From: Salticus scenicus
Taxonomy: Eukaryota > Arthropoda > Arachnida > Araneae > Salticidae
Assembly (NCBI GenBank): GCA_963930645.1
Contig: OZ005661.1
Span: forward strand, 200,411,120-200,475,119
Reading direction: 5' to 3'
DNA: 64,000 bases
How positions within the stretch are numbered: the first letter of the stretch is position 1; every line of letters starts with the position of its first letter. The notes beneath the pieces are model-generated. The model ran no database searches, was not told where the DNA came from, and was given only the letters and a program-made list of their open reading frames with translations. Both the position numbers and the translations under genes were made by a program. This document shows, in pieces, positions 33,731 through 44,300 of this stretch.

Positions 33731-34761
33731 AATCTTTTAACTGGTTTTTGAACGAATTGTCTCTTTTTATGTTCCATGTATGAGGGACATGTTTTAGAAT
33801 AAGACGGATGATGTGAGTTATCCCTGCAATTTACACATCTCTCATTTTCTACATTACATCCTTTTCGATCATGGTCTCCAGCACATTTAGAGTATTTTCT
33901 AGGCAAATTGCAACGAAATGATTGGTGTCCATATCCTTGGCAATTAAAACACATGTATATTGATATATATCCCTTTACAAAAACTCTACCATAACCTATT
34001 ATGATTTTACCCATAGCTAATAGCACAGATCTAGTCGATCGATCACAGTCTATGACCCAATTCTCTATTTGCTTTCCCTTGAAATGTTTCACAACATCTA
34101 TTTCTTTATTCTCCAAGCCCTTAACCAATTTTAACTCCTCTTTTAAGTTTTGTTCATCTATATCGGTGCTCACATTAAACAGAATTAGCCTATTATTCCT
34201 CACTTTACCAAATTTTGTTGTTACATCATTTGACAGATCTTCATTCAAAACCTCAACTAATTTAGCTGCCGACTCCCTCTCATTCATCTTCATAATTATC
34301 TTAACTTCTCTATTCATAAGAACATCCGTTGGTTTAGCAATATCATTTGTCCTACCAATTGAATTAATTTTTGAAATTAAAGCTAATCTGTCTATTTCTT
34401 GTTTAGGGATAATACTTACCACATGATCCTCTGTCTTATCTTCACTAATATTCAATGCCAAATTTGCATATGAATCTATCTCCTTAAGCCTAATCGTAAT
34501 CTCCTCATTTTTCTTCACTTCAGTTTTATGGCTTTTCTCCAACTGTTCCAAATTACCCTTAAGGCGTTCCAATTTAAACTCCGATATAGCACATTCCACA
34601 AAAATATTCATAGTAATCCTTGCAATCGCCTCAAAGAGATCCTTAGTCACCTTCTGACCTTCACGCTCTCTCAGCCTGTTCAAAATATTATCACACTGAT
34701 CTTTAACATTTATAAGCAACTCTGTTTTAAATTCTGTATCAATCCCTGAAGTAACTGCCAT
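33727..34761 (-). CDS. LINE ORF1, gag-like RNA-binding protein
   Basis: 344 residues, unbroken. Residues 1-110 are charged and helical (coiled-coil-like: LERLKGNLEQLEKSHKTEVK). An RRM-like middle follows. The C-terminus has CCHC knuckles: CFNCQGYGHQSFRC (about 271-284), a second in which the first cysteine is replaced by Y (YSKCAGDHDRKGC), and CVNCRDNSHHPSYSKTC (about 309-325). This is the nucleic-acid chaperone of I/R1-type LINEs. Its stop overlaps the ORF2 start as ATGA, which suits termination-reinitiation. It is the only intact frame of the element. Confidence 0.8.
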   Translation of the reverse strand: MAVTSGIDTEFKTELLINVKDQCDNILNRLREREGQKVTKDLFEAIARITMNIFVECAISEFKLERLKGNLEQLEKSHKTEVKKNEEITIRLKEIDSYANLALNISEDKTEDHVVSIIPKQEIDRLALISKINSIGRTNDIAKPTDVLMNREVKIIMKMNERESAAKLVEVLNEDLSNDVTTKFGKVRNNRLILFNVSTDIDEQNLKEELKLVKGLENKEIDVVKHFKGKQIENWVIDCDRSTRSVLLAMGKIIIGYGRVFVKGYISIYMCFNCQGYGHQSFRCNLPRKYSKCAGDHDRKGCNVENERCVNCRDNSHHPSYSKTCPSYMEHKKRQFVQKPVKRL

Positions 34762-34800
34762 CTTATGATAAAGTTAATTGAAATTCGATAACGAATTTTA

Positions 34801-35638
34801 CGTAAGAATACCAAAAGATTAGCAACTGAGATTGAAAATTTTCAGCTTATATGTAACACTGCTATGTGTTTCACTTAAATATGAATTATAAATTTTGCTA
34901 ACTCAGTTCACAAGGCAAATGTTAGGGAGCTTGATACTAGAGAGCTACTCTCCTATTAGAATTCATATTGACTAAGTTTTATATACTTCTGATATTAATC
35001 CAATGTAAAATAATCTATATAGGCGATCAACAACAACTAAGTGAATTAAAAGTCAACTTGCTCAAATAGCTTAATCGATTAATCAACCAATTGACCGTAC
35101 AATAAATATAAAATAAATTTATAACTAAACAATATGGCCCCTGCCTTGAAATTTCAATAACAACATGCGAAAACTTGTTGTACACTTATAATATAACTAA
35201 TTTATGCAGCAACACATATATATAATAATGTAACTATATAGCCGGAACTTATGGAATAAAAAAACAACTTCAATACACACTTGAAATACGGTAAAGCTAT
35301 CAGAAACTTGAAAAAACTTGAAACACAGTAACAAAATGGCCACGTCTTGTAGGCTTAATTAAAAAAACACCTGTGCAGACTTGATTTACTTGATAATTCA
35401 AGCACAGAAGAAAAACATACACGAAACGATGCACCACAATAAGCTTAATCCGAAGATATAAGACTTACGAAAACTTATTGCGTAAAACTTGACCAAATTA
35501 AGGAAACAAGGAGAGCTCCAAAAAAATGCCGCACACAACAAGCGAATAGTGATACTAGCCAATTGATAAGTACATCTACACCCTGAATTTCCTTCATCTC
35601 AGCTTTCGTGCGATGTTGATGAAAGACATATTTACCTT
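34801..35638. other. LINE 5' flank, no gene
   Basis: AT-rich sequence between ORF1 of the LINE and the SINE at 35649. Part of it is probably the LINE 5' UTR, but no boundary or duplication is visible. The repeated phrase 'cttgaaacacagtaa'/'cttgaaatacggtaa' near 35280-35330 suggests weak short repeats. Confidence 0.4.
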
Positions 35639-35894
35639 TCTAGCTTATGGGCCCACCAGCGGCCGAGCGGTTCTGCGCTCAAAGCTGGTAGATGGGAGGT
35701 GCCGGGTTCGATCCCAGGTTGCGCTCATCGACCTAGCCGTTCTAAGTTTTCCGTGGTTTCCTCCGAAACTCGCGTAAATACTGGGTAGTACCCCTTAGAA
35801 AAACCCCCATGTAGGACATTCCCCCTACAGGCCTAGGACACTTACGCAGTCAATTGGCCTTAACTCCTACAACCAACCAACCTCTCTAGCTTAT
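35639..35894 (+). mobile_element. tRNA-derived SINE, second copy
   Basis: The body at 35649-35884 aligns with the copy at 10403-10624 through the tRNA-like head (A box at about 35659, B box 'gggttcgatccca') and the 'gttttccgtggtttcctccg' middle. It ends in a CAAC-type tail. The duplication TCTAGCTTAT occurs at 35639-35648 and 35885-35894. The two copies have different target sites, so they are independent insertions. Confidence 0.85.
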
Positions 35895-36149
35895 TAATAA
35901 AATCGAAATGACGTCTTTCAAAGTATTTCTGTCTGTCTTTTCCTCTGTCAGCAGCCCCCCAGAAAAATCTATGACACTTCCAGATGTGACATTCGGCACA
36001 CACATAGTTCAATGTGCATCTCGAAGCCGAAATTTCAAACTTTTAATTCGGAAAGAAGTTATTAATAAAAGTTTTAAATCTTTTTACGAATTTTTGTATT
36101 TTTTCTCTTTTTTTTTAGTTTCTTCTATATTTAAAATACAGAAATTATT

Positions 36150-36659
36150 GGATTCGCGAAAATTTTTCCAACTGTGCCAGGCTCCTGATAGGTGTGACGG
36201 GGGAATGGTGAGGAAGGACAAGAACACTGAGTCGTATGAGAGGCAGAGGAACATCGCCCCCACCACCCACGAGTAGACGAGCCATTTTTCTGAAGTCAAC
36301 GAAAGCTTGAAAACAGAGCCCTGCCTTACCAAGACTACAAAATTTTGAAACAATATTTTGTCGAGTGGATATTTCCATCCCAGTGTGGCGTAATAAATGA
36401 AGGACGTCGCAATAATTGCCGTGAGGATAGCTATCCAAAGCGACAAAGAAAATGTTTGAACGATGCCAAACAACTGTGGTTCGTATTTTGGTTTCTGGGT
36501 CACGAATGTTCCAGAAAAAAATCTAAAAGGATAGGGATAGTCAACATATCGTCCACTTCTTTCATTAAAAGGGTATGCGTGAACTGCAACATCCACTTCT
36601 GATCGATTTATGCATCCATACATTCCTCTCAAAGTACCATTGGGAAGGAGCTCGTTCAA
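36150..36659 (-). pseudogene. Ionotropic receptor exon with frame break
   Basis: On the minus strand an acceptor 'ctttctcag' precedes the exon start at 36659. The translation gives the end of ligand-binding lobe S1 (INRSEVDVAVHAYPFNERS then VDYPYPF), TM1 (SLSLWIAILTAIIATSFIYY), a pore region and TM3 ending in YDSVFLSFLTIP. This order is that of ionotropic glutamate receptors, and the divergent TM3 suits the chemosensory IR branch. At a run of five Gs (36199-36203) homology leaves this frame. The continuation PVTPIRSLAQLEKF, typical of the post-TM3 linker, is in the next frame and meets a stop at about 36150. Lobe S2, TM4 and the N-terminal exons are not seen. It is a pseudogene, or a sequencing error in the homopolymer. 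Confidence 0.75.
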
Positions 36660-37616
36660 CTGAGAAAGGAAAATAATGTTAGAATTACGAAATATTTTGA
36701 AGTTATTTAAAAAGTATTGTTGAAATGCGATTGTTATCTGACCATCCCTTCGTGTTTTATTAAATACGAAGTAGTCCAGCTATTGGTCAGGATTTGCTAA
36801 ACTTAAAGAGTACTCAGTAGCACAAAATCCAATATTTAATGTCTGATGAGCTTCCATAATTCTTAATAAAGTGAATCTATTAGGGAAAACTATGATTCGA
36901 AAAATATTCATTTAAATTTTATTAAAAAATGAATTAAAGTAAAATTCTCAAAAATTAATTTACTTTTCACTTTATAAATCTTTTATCTTTTAAATGTTGC
37001 TACATTGAGTTATTATTATTATGTGTGACTATGACAATGAGATTTTGAAATTTAACTAACATTGAATGTTTCGCAATTTAGCACTTTGTTTTTCACTTTG
37101 AGTGTTATTAAGGCGAGCTTAAAAAATTTATTAGTGGAAAAAAATTATTAGCTCTAAAATTACATTACGGGAAATGTTTTATTTATTTAATTTGTTGTTT
37201 TATTGTTGTTGTTTTATATTTTATTAAATCAATATTTAAAACTGATTTTAAAAAATCGGTATCGAAACTCACTCTTTTAATGCAAATTTTAATAACCAAG
37301 GCTATCTAAATATATATATATATATTATTTTTCCATTAATTTTCAATGAGCAGAGAACAGAGACTGATTTGTTATGCGATTTGACTATTAAATGACTCTA
37401 ATAACGTGCAAATCCGTGTTACACCAAATGAAGTTCAAAAAAGTTAATCTGAAGATATATTTTGTCGAAAAACTGCAGATATCTTTTATATTAACTGATA
37501 AAAGTAATAAGCTTTTGTATTACTGATGTTTCTATTCACAATCCCAATATTGACGTAAACTCAGTAATTAAAATCATTCGATACTATCTCGCCAGCTGAC
37601 ACAATGCACGCAAGCT
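36660..37616. other. Non-coding stretch beside receptor exon
   Basis: This should be intron, or upstream sequence, of the minus-strand receptor. I found no further receptor exon in it. AT-rich, with a short (TA)n near 37311-37325. Confidence 0.4.
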
Positions 37617-38327
37617 ATTGATGAGATTAGCATCTAAAGTTGAGGCTTTCAGAATATTTGAGAAAGATTTTTCAAATATCTGTGCTTTTATTCAAATTGC
37701 CTTAAAAGGCAGTTACGAAATATTTCGCAAGCAATTGAAACAGGAATTTGATTAATATTTTGAATTCAAATTTCAACTTTAAGATTTTAGATTTCATTTT
37801 TCATTCTTTATATTTTAAACAATCTGATTTTAAAATTAAAGCGTCAAATTACAAAAAACACGACAAAAAACATTTTTCTAATTTAGCTGAGTTTAAGTAA
37901 AATAAATTCATAAAATTTTTTTTAAAGGCCAGGCTGGAAGAATAAATATATATTCAGTCGTGATTCAGCAGTTTTGCGCAATAAAAACTCGTATGTAAAA
38001 CTCAAAATAAATTCAGCTATATTTGAGCACATTTATAAACTTCAGTAATATTTCTTTCCACAGGCTTAAAAATATTTAGCTGTTGCTTATTTTAGTAGTT
38101 TATAAATATTTCATTTTGGAATTTTGTTTATGGAGATTCAGAATAGTATGGTAGAGAAAAAGTGGCGGATCTCTTCCTGTAACATTTTGCTTTTCTTGCT
38201 TCAACACTCAAAAAAATTACTAATAGGATCAATATTTGGCGCTTTTTTATTAGTAATCACAGTTCAAATGATGTCTTATCTCAAACAATTTCAGCTTGTT
38301 ACAATCTATGCTGAGAGGTTATTTATC

Positions 38328-38358
<31 letters not shown>

Positions 38359-40166
38359 TCTGGTCAGTAACATATTGTAAATGATGGGTACAATACTTAC
38401 TATAACTGCACAAATGTAAAAAAAAGAAAGAAAGAAAAGAAAAGAAAGAAAGAAAAGAATGAATGAAATTTTACATATTCTTGATAAACTTAAAAGAAAG
38501 TACATAAAAGTATATACTATAAAATAAATCTGACTTTGTTTATAAATACCACCGTCTTTTAAAATTACGTGAGAGAATTGTAAACAACTGCATGGAACAA
38601 AGAAGACAACACAATTTCATTTTCGAAGCTCATGAGATATTTTGAACTCAGTCTGTATTAGATCTCAGAGTAACCCCCACCCCCTCCAAATAAAAATGCC
38701 TGATAAACTATAAACAACTCATTATTATAAACAACTTTCACCAGTCTTGTCTGTTTTGAGGTATTTGCATATAAAGTTCAGCGCTGTATTCCATGTTTCT
38801 AAATGTAGACTATTTTACAATCTACTGTAGCTAATTTTATTGATGAGATTAGCATCTAAAGTTAAGGATTTATGAATGTTTGAGAAAGATTTTCAAATAT
38901 CTGTACTTCAATCTAAATTGTCTTAGGATTGTCTTAGGCAGTTACGAAATATTTCGCAATCAATTGAAACAGGAATTTGATTAATATTTTGTATTCAAAT
39001 TTCGACTTTAAGATTTTAGATTTCATTTGTCATCATTCATTTCTTATAATCAGCTTTAAACAATCTGATTTCGAAATTAAAGCGTAAAATTACGAAAAAC
39101 ACGACAAAAAACATTTTTCTAATTTATCTGAGTTTAAGTAAAATAAATTCATAAAAATTATTTTAAAGGTCCACCTGGAAGAATAAATTTATATTAAGTC
39201 GTGATTCAGCAGTTTTGCATAATAAAAATTAGTATGCAAAACGCAGAGTAAATTCAACTGTATATGAACATATTTATAAACTTCAGTAATATTTCTTTCC
39301 ATAGGCTTAAAAATATTTAGCTGCTGCTTATTTTAGTAGTATATAAATATTTCATTTTGGAAAACTTTTAATTTTTTTTTTTTTTTTTTTTTTTTTTTGA
39401 GATTTAGAATAGTATGGTACAGGATATATCTGTGGAAAAGTGACGGATCTCTTCCTGTGACATTTTGCTTTTCTTGTTTCAACATTCGAAGAAATTACTA
39501 ATAGAATCAATATTTGACGCTATTTTATAATGATGTCTTATCTCAAACAATTTCAGCTTGTTACAAGCTAAGTAGAGAGTTTATTTGTATATATACATTT
39601 TTTTTTCTTTTTTTTCTGTTCAGTAACATATTATAAATGATGGGTTCAGTTATTAATTTCAAGTTTTTCAGTTATAAATTTTAAGACGTCAATACGACTT
39701 AGTATAGTACTTACTATAACTGTATAAATGTAAAAAAAAAAGAGAAGAAAAAAAAAAAGAAAGAAAGAAATTTTACATATTCTTGATAAACATGTTAGAA
39801 AGTATAAAAAAGGATATACTATAAAATAAATCCGTAAGAACTTTGTTTATAAATACCACCGTCTTTTAAAATTACATGAGAGAATTGTACACAGTTGCAC
39901 GAAACAAAGAAGACAATACAATTTCATTCTCGAAGCTCATGAAATATTTTGAACTCAGTAAATAGTGTTCGATCTCAGAGTAACCCCCCCCCCCCTCCAA
40001 ATAAAAATGCCTGATAAACTATAAACAACTCCTTATTACAAACAACTTTCACCAGTTCTATCTGTTTTGAGGTATTTGCATATAAAGTTCAGTGTGGTAT
40101 TCCACTTTTCCCATTTCATGTTTCTACATGTAGACATGCAGAGTATTTTACAATCTATTTAAAAAC
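37617..40166. repeat. 1.22-kb tandem duplication
   Basis: Copy 1 runs from 37617 to 38838 and copy 2 from 38839 to about 40166. Both start 'attgatgagattagcatcta', and homologous phrases follow in order ('gcagttacgaaatatttcgc', 'ggatctcttcctgt', 'aaccccc', 'ttcaccag'). Divergence is spread evenly, and low-complexity tracts differ (ATT run at 38330-38358 in copy 1; A/G-rich and T-rich runs in copy 2). A frame at 38124-38384 with a hydrophobic stretch is broken in copy 2, so I do not call a gene. Confidence 0.8.
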
Positions 40167-41100
40167 TATCATTAATGTCTCTGATTAGTAATCAAGGAAC
40201 CAATTACAAAACACAGATCAAACGGACATTTTTATAATAATTGCATACAAATGTTTTATAATTGCAATCAATATTTTCCCTTTAAAGCAAAACATATTAA
40301 AATTGGCTCTACCCCTTGTTACTTCAAATTTGTTTATATTTATGTAAATGAAACCTTCAATATCTCACATTTAACGACAATTTTTTAGATTTTAAAGATT
40401 ATTTTCATTTCATAAGGAATATGGCAAAAAGTAATTACATTTATGAAAAGTGTAAATACATTAAATGACTGTCATTCGCTTGTCATTTTGAAAAGAACTA
40501 TAATTATGTAAATATGATATTTGAAAATTGTTACTTGATGCATATGCTTTTTAATCAAAGTTATCCATGTTCTGTCAGATGTTGTTTTCATGTTAAAGAA
40601 ATATAGATTTAATTAAAAAAATCATTCTTGTATAGTTAAATGTGTTTCTAGAAATTGTATTTTTTTAGCAGCCTAAATTCCGTTTCTCTAACATGATTTT
40701 GTCATGTACAGATAAAAACTTAAATCGGATTTCGTTCTTCTTGATCATGTCAAGCTTTATGTTTTCTCTTGTATTGACAGAAAGATTCCGTGACAATCGT
40801 TACGAACGTCAATTCAAATCGTTACGAACTACTTCATGATGACGGTATTTTAGTGCAAAAATAGCCTATTTTGTTTAAGTTAAAATATGTATGATAAATT
40901 CAAGAAATTTCTTTCTAAATATTTGTACTTACAGTGGACTTATTTAAATGTCTATCTCTTTTCACCTTTAGAATTTTTTTTTTTTTAATTTTATTCTTAC
41001 CCATGTATATGGTAGAGAAATATTTGTTTTGGAATCAAATTTTCAAAATTGAGTATATTTACACGTTTTAAGATACCTTGATTAATAATAATAATAAAAA
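40167..41100. other. AT-rich non-coding stretch
   Basis: No gene or element recognised. Two close inexact repeats of 'atcgttacgaac' occur near 40795-40830. Confidence 0.4.
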
Positions 41101-41102
41101 CA

Positions 41103-41395
41103 TGTTTTTAGCGGTTGGTTTGTGTGTGTGTGTGTGTGTGTGTGTGTCTGCCTGTTATCAGAATATCTCAAGAAGAAATAGTAGCAGAAAGTCCAAACTC
41201 CCTGATCTAAATTTGTATTATGTAGGCCTCCTACACTAAACATTTTGTTGAAATCAATCTAATGGTTCGTGTATAGGGCTATCCAAAAGAAATCAAATAT
41301 ATTACGTCTATGGGGAATTTCTGGTAAGTACAGTGTAACACCTAAAGATTGACTTAAGCAAAACAGATTGAACATTTTTTTTTCATTTGCATACA
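41103..41395. repeat. MITE copy, GT-rich start
   Basis: Matches 61745-62040 and 5590-5885 ('tgttatcagaatatctcaag', 'tattacgtctatgggga'). A (GT)n microsatellite at 41120-41147 expands the GT-rich start of the family. A further weaker unit follows to about 41660. Confidence 0.5.
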
Positions 41396-42241
41396 ATCAT
41401 GTGTTGTGTAGATTGTGGTATGGTAATCACCCATCAAACGATTACAGGACTACCCAAAGTATTTCGATATATTGGGACTATATATGGAAATTGCTGGAAT
41501 TGTAATTCACTTTGCGTTAAACGTTTTTCAAGCAAGACTAAATTTTATGTACAGAATGTTGTTTATAGTGTTGTATGTAGTGTTGTTTGTAGACAATATA
41601 CAGGTCTACCCGAAATTGACCTAAGCGTTTTTTTTTCTATTGAATGTAACTGATGAAAATGATTTGGTACATTTTACTATGTCGGTAAACAATGCTCTGG
41701 AAGGAAAATAAATTTTTCATAATCAAAATGTAAGCAAAATATTTTTTATAGTTCTTTTTTTTTTTTTTTTTTTTTTTTTGTAATATCATGTTTTGAGGCA
41801 ACTTGATTACGAAAGTCCAATTTTTACCGGTTGCTCTGTATGTATATTTGTTATCAGCATAATTTAAAAACAATAATGTGCACGAAATTCAAATTTCTTT
41901 TCAGGTTGTCACTTAAAAGTTTAACCAAGACTGGCAAGTTTAAAAGCAAATTAATAAGGGCCTTGAATTTTTTTTTTAAATAATTGTTTGCCCTAAACTG
42001 AACGGGGATTGAAGGTGGCGGTAGACACACCTCAAACAGAATTATACATCAAATAAAACCTAAACACTTCCTAAACCTATTTTAGATTATTCTTAAAGTA
42101 CAGGGTAATCAGAAAATGAGTATACTTTTGAAAAATTATTAATTCACGGAATAATGTAAGTAGAGATAGAGAGGTAAAAATTGACACTTGCTTGGAATGA
42201 CATGGGGTTTTATTCCAACCACAAAAAAAAGTTCAAAAAAT

Positions 42242-42479
42242 TCCCGCTAAAAATAATCTCAAGATATACTGCAGATAATTTTAGAGAAAAGCTACAGACT
42301 ATCTTAAGTTATTTGGCCCATTTTTAAAAAAAATTACAACATTTCTTCATAATGTCCTCGAAAATTCTGAAGATATTTTATAGAAAACGATAAATTTTCA
42401 AAATATTTTTAAATATTTGAAGAAAATCTTAAGAAAATACTATTTTCTTAAGAATATCTTCCGATTATTTTTCGTGGGG
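42242..42479. mobile_element. MITE nested in mariner, second copy
   Basis: The reverse complement aligns end to end with 7460-7695. Its ends here are CCCGCTAAAAATAATC and GATTATTTTTCGTGGG. Like the first copy it lies inside a mariner-type element, close to one terminal repeat. Confidence 0.75.
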
Positions 42480-42539
42480 TGGCCAACGGATGGCGCTTCA
42501 TGTGATAAGAAAAGTAGTAATTAGCATAACAAATTATGT

Positions 42540-43150
42540 CAAAGCAAAGACGATGTTCTTCAAAACAAATGCTCAACATGTCGACCGTCATTCCTCAACA
42601 ATAGCTGTAGTCGAGGGACGATGTTGTGAACAGCACTGTAGAGCATATCTGTAGCTAAGGAGAGACATTCGCGTCGGATGCTGTCTTGGAGCATCCCTAT
42701 TGATGTCGGTCGATCGCGGGTGACTGCGGGTAACCCTAGAGCCAATAATCACAAGGAGAGAGATCTGGGGGCCTGGGAGGCCACGACTTCACGAGCGAGA
42801 CTGCGACTTTCAGAGCGCTGACTTTCCCCTGCGTAAACGAACCCGTTACAATCTCCATTTCTTCCTGAACTGTCTAAGAAGCATTAGAACTCGTGCTCGG
42901 TCGGCCACTACGAGGCTCAGCGTCTAAATATACCATGGCTTCGAACTTCGAAATCATTCTCTTCACAGCTGAACCTGTCATAGAACCTTTCCCCGTTCGA
43001 ATATCCATCCTATGGCGATAGGATCGTCAAGCTGCAGAAGCAGATTCCCCATTCTGATAGTGCAGCTTCACTAACAGTGCTTTTTCTGGTAACTCCAACA
43101 TGCTACGATTGCTGGTGCATCTGATTTCCTCTTTCATTACAGCTCCTTTT
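42540..43150 (-). pseudogene. Mariner-like transposase remnant
   Basis: Read on the minus strand. The N-terminal part contains LVKLHYQNGESASAA and SAVKRMISKFEAM, a helix-turn-helix DNA-binding region of the type found beside this transposase family. The C-terminal part contains WPPRPPDLSPCDYWL, with the last catalytic aspartate in the usual P-D-L-S-P-x-D setting, and ends IVPRLQLLLRNDGRHVEHLF. The middle, with the first two catalytic aspartates, is deleted, and stops and frameshifts occur. It is inactive. Confidence 0.75.
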
Positions 43151-43465
43151 ATACACGATTCTTATTCAGCGTAACTGGCGTTTTGCTGTCCAGCGTCATC
43201 TGTTGGCCATTTTTTGAACTTTTTCTTTTTTGAGGTTGCAATAAAACCCTATGTCATTCCAAGCATGTATGCCAATTTTTTACTCTCTTCCTACATTATT
43301 CCATGAATTATTAATTTTTTAAATGTATACTCATTTTCTGATCACCCTGTATATTAAATTTTATTATCTTACCTTATTGATCTTAAGATTTAATATACAA
43401 TCTATCTTTAGATTATTGAATTGCAGGGTAAGAAAAAGTTGTGTAAGTGACACACCAGATTAATT

Positions 43466-43869
43466 CAGTTGCCAAAATTCCTCTTCGGACTTAATACTAA
43501 TTTACCTTCATTAAAAACCGATGTAGAAAAATGTATCTGTCTTAGGAATTGTTTCGGCGTACACTTAATTGTTCTTGTATTCCGTAGATGGCGCTGTTAG
43601 TGCGCAAAAAGAATAGAGTGTATGTTTTTCATCGGCAATCGCCGGAGAGTAACAATAAAGGTGTGTGAAGTAAGGCCGTATTTGCTTGTGTTATTTGAAA
43701 CAACATCAACAAAAAACAGTTTATTAATCGAGTGATCATTAGCAAAATTATTATGAGAAAAGTTATCTAAGTATATTCTTCTAATAAGAAAAGAAAATCC
43801 ATCAATACAGTCCAAATAGTCCGACGTATAAACCAAAATTATTGAGATATCAATACTTTTATTTATCTC
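43466..43869. other. Possible 5' LTR/leader of BEL-like element
   Basis: No gene. The GC-richer stretch 43560-43690 ('cggcaatcgccggagagtaa', then 'aataaa') precedes the gag-like remnant and could be its LTR or leader. No second LTR copy was found. Confidence 0.3.
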
Positions 43870-44300
43870 AATCATTAAAACATGCAAACCAGCGGAGCTT
43901 TACGATTATATCAAGGAAATAGATACAATTGAAGGTTCAATTGATCAATTGAGAATAAATGTAAATCGTAAGTTAATGAAACAAAAGCCGAAACAAAAAG
44001 TCCTTTAGCTTCTGCTATAGATACCAGTGAAAATATTGTTGTTCTTGATGTTAAATTACCGACTTTATCGGTACCGTTTTAAATTACAAAGTAGAGAATT
44101 TATCAGAAATTATGTTAGTATTTAAAATTGCTGAAAAATTAGACAAATCTACATATTATTGGTGGGAAAAGGAATTAAAAAATTCTGAAGAATTTGGTTC
44201 ACTTGAACAATTACTTTCTTTTCTGCAAAGTCAAGCGAGAATGCTCCAAAATATTTTTTTGATTTTCACTTTAAAATTAAAATTTTTGTGGTATCGTTAA
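43870..44300 (+). pseudogene. BEL/Pao-like gag remnant
   Basis: A broken + strand frame contains VKLPTLSVPF near 44050 (typical K-L-P-x-L-x-L/V-P-x-F of BEL/Pao gag) and, at 44112-44260, LVFKIAEKLDKSTYYWWEKE followed by SLEQLLSFLQSQARML. That is the conserved middle of this gag family (I-A-E-K-L-D, then W-E, then F-L-x-x-R). At least one frame break and a stop separate the blocks. Nothing of pol is present. Confidence 0.6.

Larger units (their letters stand above)
29538..34800 (-). mobile_element. I/R1-type LINE, nearly full length, broken
   Basis: On the minus strand the order is ORF1 (34761-33727), then a broken ORF2 with endonuclease (33730 to about 33000), reverse transcriptase (32882-31367) and RNase H (31144-30215), then a 3' UTR. 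An RNase H domain plus a C-terminal CCHC motif places it among I/R1/LOA-type LINEs. The 5' UTR probably extends past 34800. The 3' end abuts an A-run on the + strand (a T-run on its own sense strand), as does copy 1 at 26936. Confidence 0.85.
42101..43349 (-). mobile_element. Mariner-like transposon with long TIRs
   Basis: The ends CAGGGTAATCAGAAAATGAG (42101-42120) and its near-perfect inverse (ending at 43349) extend as inverted repeats for about 120 bp, through 'ggaatgacatrgggttttatt'. TA flanks both sides (42099-42100 and 43350-43351). The minus strand carries a decayed transposase, and a MITE is nested at 42242-42479. GC content is clearly above the surroundings. Confidence 0.85.
41990..43465 (-). 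mobile_element. Left-end fragment of HINE-like family, split by mariner
   Basis: 43425-43465 ('cagggtaagaaaaagttgtg', 'gacacaccagatta') matches the right end of the element at 60698-62876. 41995-42060 ('gaacggggattgaaggtggc') matches the GC-rich block at 62670-62720. The two parts are separated by the mariner at 42101-43349, which inserted into this older element. Confidence 0.45.

Noticed and set aside
38124..38384. Hydrophobic frame (LLIGSIFGAFLLVITVQMM) that could be a membrane protein exon
   Set aside because: The tandem copy at about 39.4-39.6 kb has frame breaks at the same place and shows no sign of protein-level constraint.
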